20,675 nt of DNA, taken from contig JALLPB010000464.1 in the NCBI GenBank assembly GCA_036939975.1, positions 1 to 20,675 of the forward strand. Direction: 5' to 3'. How positions within the stretch are numbered: position 1 is the stretch's first letter; each line of letters begins with the position of its first letter. The DNA is from Cyclostephanos tholiformis (taxonomy: Eukaryota > Bacillariophyta > Thalassiosirophyceae > Thalassiosirales > Thalassiosiraceae). This document shows positions 17,741 through 20,675 of the stretch, piece after piece. A model generated the notes under the pieces. The model was not told the origin of the DNA, searched no databases, and worked only from the letters and a program-made list of their open reading frames with translations. Both the position numbers and the translations under genes were made by a program.

Positions 17741-20466
17741 TCATGACCGAAGTAAAAAGAGCAGATTCTCACAAGATAAAAATGCACCCTCTAAAGATGA
17801 GACGTTTGCAAAGTACTCCAAATTACCATTTGCAGGCACGTTTGTTTTCAGAATGGAATCTATTTGATCGGCAAGNGTTTGCAAAGTACTCCAAATTACC
17901 ATTTGCAGGCACGTTTGTTTTCAGAATGGAATCTATTTGATCGGCAAGTAATTTTCGCTGCATAATGCTCTGAGTCGTCGATGTTTGTTGTTTTTGCTCG
18001 TTCTGTTGATACAGACCTACAGGCACTATTTCACAAAGCGTGCGTTCGTCGACGAAAAGTTTATCATCATTCGCAAAAGAGTGAGGCGGACTATATTCAA
18101 CTGCATTTTCCAAAATTGCAATCGGGTGTTCAAATCCGGTCTTGACATAAATAATAGTCCCGCTCTGTCCAGAGGCAGGCGAAGGAGGATGATCCAATAT
18201 AGCAATGTTCTGCATGCGCAAATATCTCTGGCTAAACAGACCCTGTAGAGATTTAGCAGAAGGCGAGTACAATCCGAACTGGGGGGTATTCTCATCATTG
18301 TCTTTTTCAATGCTGTTGTCTTTCAGTCGAATCAATCCAACTCGACTTCCCCCATTCTGAGGCATAAATTTGAAACCCATCAACACGCATGATATCAATG
18401 GCTTATTGATAATTGCTGCACGAGGATATGTATTAATTTTCAAGCAAATATGAAGCCATATCGCGACGAATATTTTCGATAATCCCTCTCCCCGTCTCGT
18501 TTTGCTGACCTCCATTCCCACTAAAGAGCTGTGGTAGATTGGTTCCAGTTGACATTCACTCTTTCCTGGCCGGAGGGAAGATGCGTTCCTCAAGAGGATC
18601 CTTCCCAGCTTGACCCGGCTCGTTTCGTCATGATATACGATCGATAATCCATTACAGAGAGGATTTCTATGAGGCTGAATGCCGATGATAATGCTTCGCA
18701 TTCGTTTCCTTGATTTTGCATCGAAAGCAGCATTTTCATCGTTGGAACAAGATACACTATATCGGCCAATCTCCCACCAGCACTCTCTACCCTTCCCAAT
18801 CTTGCGAAATGATAGANGAACAAGATACACTATATCGGCCAATCTCCCACCAGCACTCTCTACCCTTCCCAATCTTGCGAAATGATAGAAGATTTTCAAA
18901 GTAGGCCGAGCTAGCGAAATCGCTTTCATTCTGTAGACATTTATCGCTTGACCTCATTTCTATCGCACTACGGGAGCTCAGCATAGCCGCCTTCTTGGCT
19001 ACCCATGCCAAAGCGGTCCGGTTTCTCTCTTTGCCACAGGCCGCCATAACCGAGTTGTAACTCTGCTCCGTAGGATTTTTATCAAGTATTTCCATTTCAT
19101 GCAAAATTTTGAGTGCGATTTTGTGCCACGGCTTGGCGGGGATGTCCTCTCTGCCAAAGTCAACTGCGACATTCCTTTCTTCATAAGTTGAATTAATTCT
19201 CCCAGCTTCCTTCGCGATGCCGATCAATAAATCGTTGTATGTGTTGGTGTCGGGCGATAGCCCCTTGGACTGCATTCGATAGAACAAATGCATGGCCTCG
19301 TGACAACTGCTGTATCTCGAAAGGGAAGAGATGGCAGTTTGATAGGCCACAACATAAGCATGAGGTGCAATGTCCTTCGTCATTAGCCTAACTACATCAA
19401 TCGTTGTCGTCGTCAACATTGAAACTTCTTCTCGCAGGATTAATTCGTGAGATTGCTCCATCTCATCCAAAATTTGTAGTATGAGATCATATTGTCCAAC
19501 TTTGCCCAACGCGTTGATTGCCGCGTAGTATATCTCCGCTTCGGGCTGAATCTGCGCAATCCGCGGCATGTGACTATGAAGCAAATGTTCGACCATATGA
19601 GCACAATAAGTCGATCCTAATTCCCTCTCATGGGTATAACCTAAGAGTGAAAAAGCGGCCTTGTATATTCGACGTAACTCATTCCTATCGCGGTCGTCTT
19701 CGATGCGATCGAGTTCGAATCTCCCCCCCGACGGTGGCGCTTGATCGCGAAGCTGTCGATTGTGACGCACCCCCCCCACGGCCAAACGCAGCAAGTTCAT
19801 AGACATGGGCACGTTACGAGCTTTACCGAACACTTCCATCGTGGCGATGATCGATTCTCCATCAATATCGAGAATGCCATCCGAGGTAGTGCCGTTACCC
19901 GCCTCGATGCTACGGATGAAGTTATCGATCACAATGCCGTCCATGTCCATGTGATGTCCCCCTCCCTTATAAAGAATATCAAGGAGTTGCTCGTAAGAAT
20001 AATCTCGAGTTGTACCCTCGACATATTCATCGAGTTGGTCATGAGAAAATGCCAAGTGAGGATACGCATTTGCCAATATGCCCAATGCCCCACTGGCGTC
20101 GGCGCGACAATTCCGTATCAGTTTGGGCAATTTTCGTCGGTTCAATGTAAGTTTTCTTGGCTTTATACTTTCCACATGCTCTAGGACCGATCCCTTGTTG
20201 GCAAGGTCATGGATCAAACAACGACGCGATATCGTTGATGACGGCCAAGAGGCAGAGGAGCGCATTCTTCTTCCCTCGAAGTGACTGGGGTGGAACCTGG
20301 AGGATTCCTGCATGTGGTGCCGGGTGATATAGGCAGCAAACGCCCAAGCTTCTCCATAATACGTTGGTTTGATGAGGGAAATCGTCACCAAGAATAACAA
20401 GCATCGCCCTACTAGTACGATGGCAGGATGGACTGCTGTCATCGGGATTCGAGGATCAATGTGCAT
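17741..20466 (-). CDS. plastid-type PPR protein with GNAT-like C-terminal region
   Basis: One reading frame runs from ATG 20466 (alternative ATG 20442) to TGA 17743-17741 once the two duplicated 72-bp assembly ends are each counted once; about 859 residues. The N-terminus has a hydrophobic signal-like stretch ending GEAWA|FAAY, matching the ASAFAP-type plastid leader of diatoms (Phe at +1). PPR-like helix pairs follow: YYAAINALGKVGQYD (from 313), AYQTAISSLSRYSSC (from about 374), NTYNDLLIGIAKE, SYNSVMAACGKERN (from 469). PPR proteins bind organellar RNA. The last third contains SLVGMEVSKTRRGEGLSKIF (near 18475-18540) and YPRAAIINKPLISCVL, which resemble the acetyl-CoA loop and following strand of GNAT acetyltransferases; this second part is less certain. 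No introns seen. Confidence 0.75.
17804..17948. repeat. identical 72-bp copies flanking an N (assembly join)
   Basis: Bases 17804-17875 and 17877-17948 are identical and separated by one N at 17876. This is how unmerged overlapping contig ends appear. Counting the segment once leaves the PPR frame open to its stop. Confidence 0.93.
18745..18889. repeat. second pair of identical 72-bp copies flanking an N
   Basis: Bases 18745-18816 and 18818-18889 are identical around N 18817. The length equals that of the first join. Counting it once joins the PPR half to the C-terminal half in one frame. Confidence 0.93.
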
Positions 20467-20548
20467 CCATCTTGGAACTTTTTGTTATATTTCAGAGAAT
20501 AATACTATAATATTATTGAATGCAGTTGATAGGGCGTCCCCTAAGGCC

Positions 20549-20658
20549 GAGCCTTACAATGGCCGGACGTTTTTTGTGATTCTCGCTAAAAGAGCCAAAT
20601 CCTCAGTTTTGGTCCAGCTCGAGCCTTACAGTTGGACGAATATTTTTTGCAATTCTCA
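20549..20658 (+). repeat. degenerate direct repeat at window end
   Basis: GAGCCTTACA starts at 20549 and at 20621; downstream both copies share GGACG, a T-run and an ATTCTC end in the same order. Period about 72-73 bp. It lies upstream of the PPR gene and may continue past the window. Confidence 0.6.
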
Positions 20659-20675
20659 TTCAACGTAGTGGGGAG

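Noticed and set aside
17877..18816. The stretch between the two N positions as a separate gene on the minus strand
   Set aside because: Its frame continues at both ends into the same PPR gene once duplicated ends are counted once.

Overview
The window looks like nuclear DNA of a diatom, most likely a centric one. Genes have short spliceosomal introns (about 50-130 nt, GTRAGY donors) and sit close together on both strands. The genes read as algal: a plant-type AP-2 sigma subunit, FkbM and GT32 membrane transferases, a cyanobacterial-type aldo/keto reductase, and a PPR protein whose N-terminus resembles a diatom plastid leader with an AWA|F cleavage site. A CEP131-like ciliary/centriolar gene fits a lineage that still makes flagellated gametes. 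No operons, tRNA, rRNA, CRISPR array or viral genome were seen. Species cannot be named from the sequence alone.

Layout. 1-646: no confident gene; one 20-bp perfect inverted repeat. 647-2603 (+): membrane-anchored protein with a C-terminal TPR-like region, one intron. 3001-5004 (+): FkbM-type methyltransferase with an N-terminal membrane anchor. 5237-5974 (-): AP-2 sigma, three exons, the first coding exon being only the ATG. 6603-8702 (+): CLC chloride channel/transporter, two exons. 9337-10333 (-): GT32 glycosyltransferase with an apparent frameshift at a 12-nt homopolymer. 10721-13025 (+): aldo/keto reductase, three exons. 13330-15800: degenerate region with a hAT transposase relic, a 69-bp (23-aa) coding repeat and a 54-bp tandem duplication. 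15802-17470 (+): CEP131-like coiled-coil protein, two exons. 17741-20466 (-): PPR protein with a GNAT-like C-terminal part; two assembly joins (one N each, flanked by identical 72-bp copies) fall inside it. 20549-20658: degenerate direct repeat at the window edge.

The genes are neighbours rather than a pathway. AP-2 sigma (endocytosis), CLC (anion transport), FkbM and GT32 (probable endomembrane modification) serve the endomembrane system in a broad sense, but nothing shows they are co-regulated. Two gene pairs are divergent and share short intergenic regions: AP-2 sigma/CLC (628 nt) and GT32/AKR (387 nt).

The most useful points for a reader are: the duplicated 72-bp ends at the N positions are assembly artefacts and hide one continuous reading frame; the GT32 gene needs a 1-nt correction or a real frameshift; the AP-2 sigma start codon is split off by an intron; and the PPR protein may carry a GNAT-like domain, an uncommon pairing. 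I did not find a clearly new multi-gene system.
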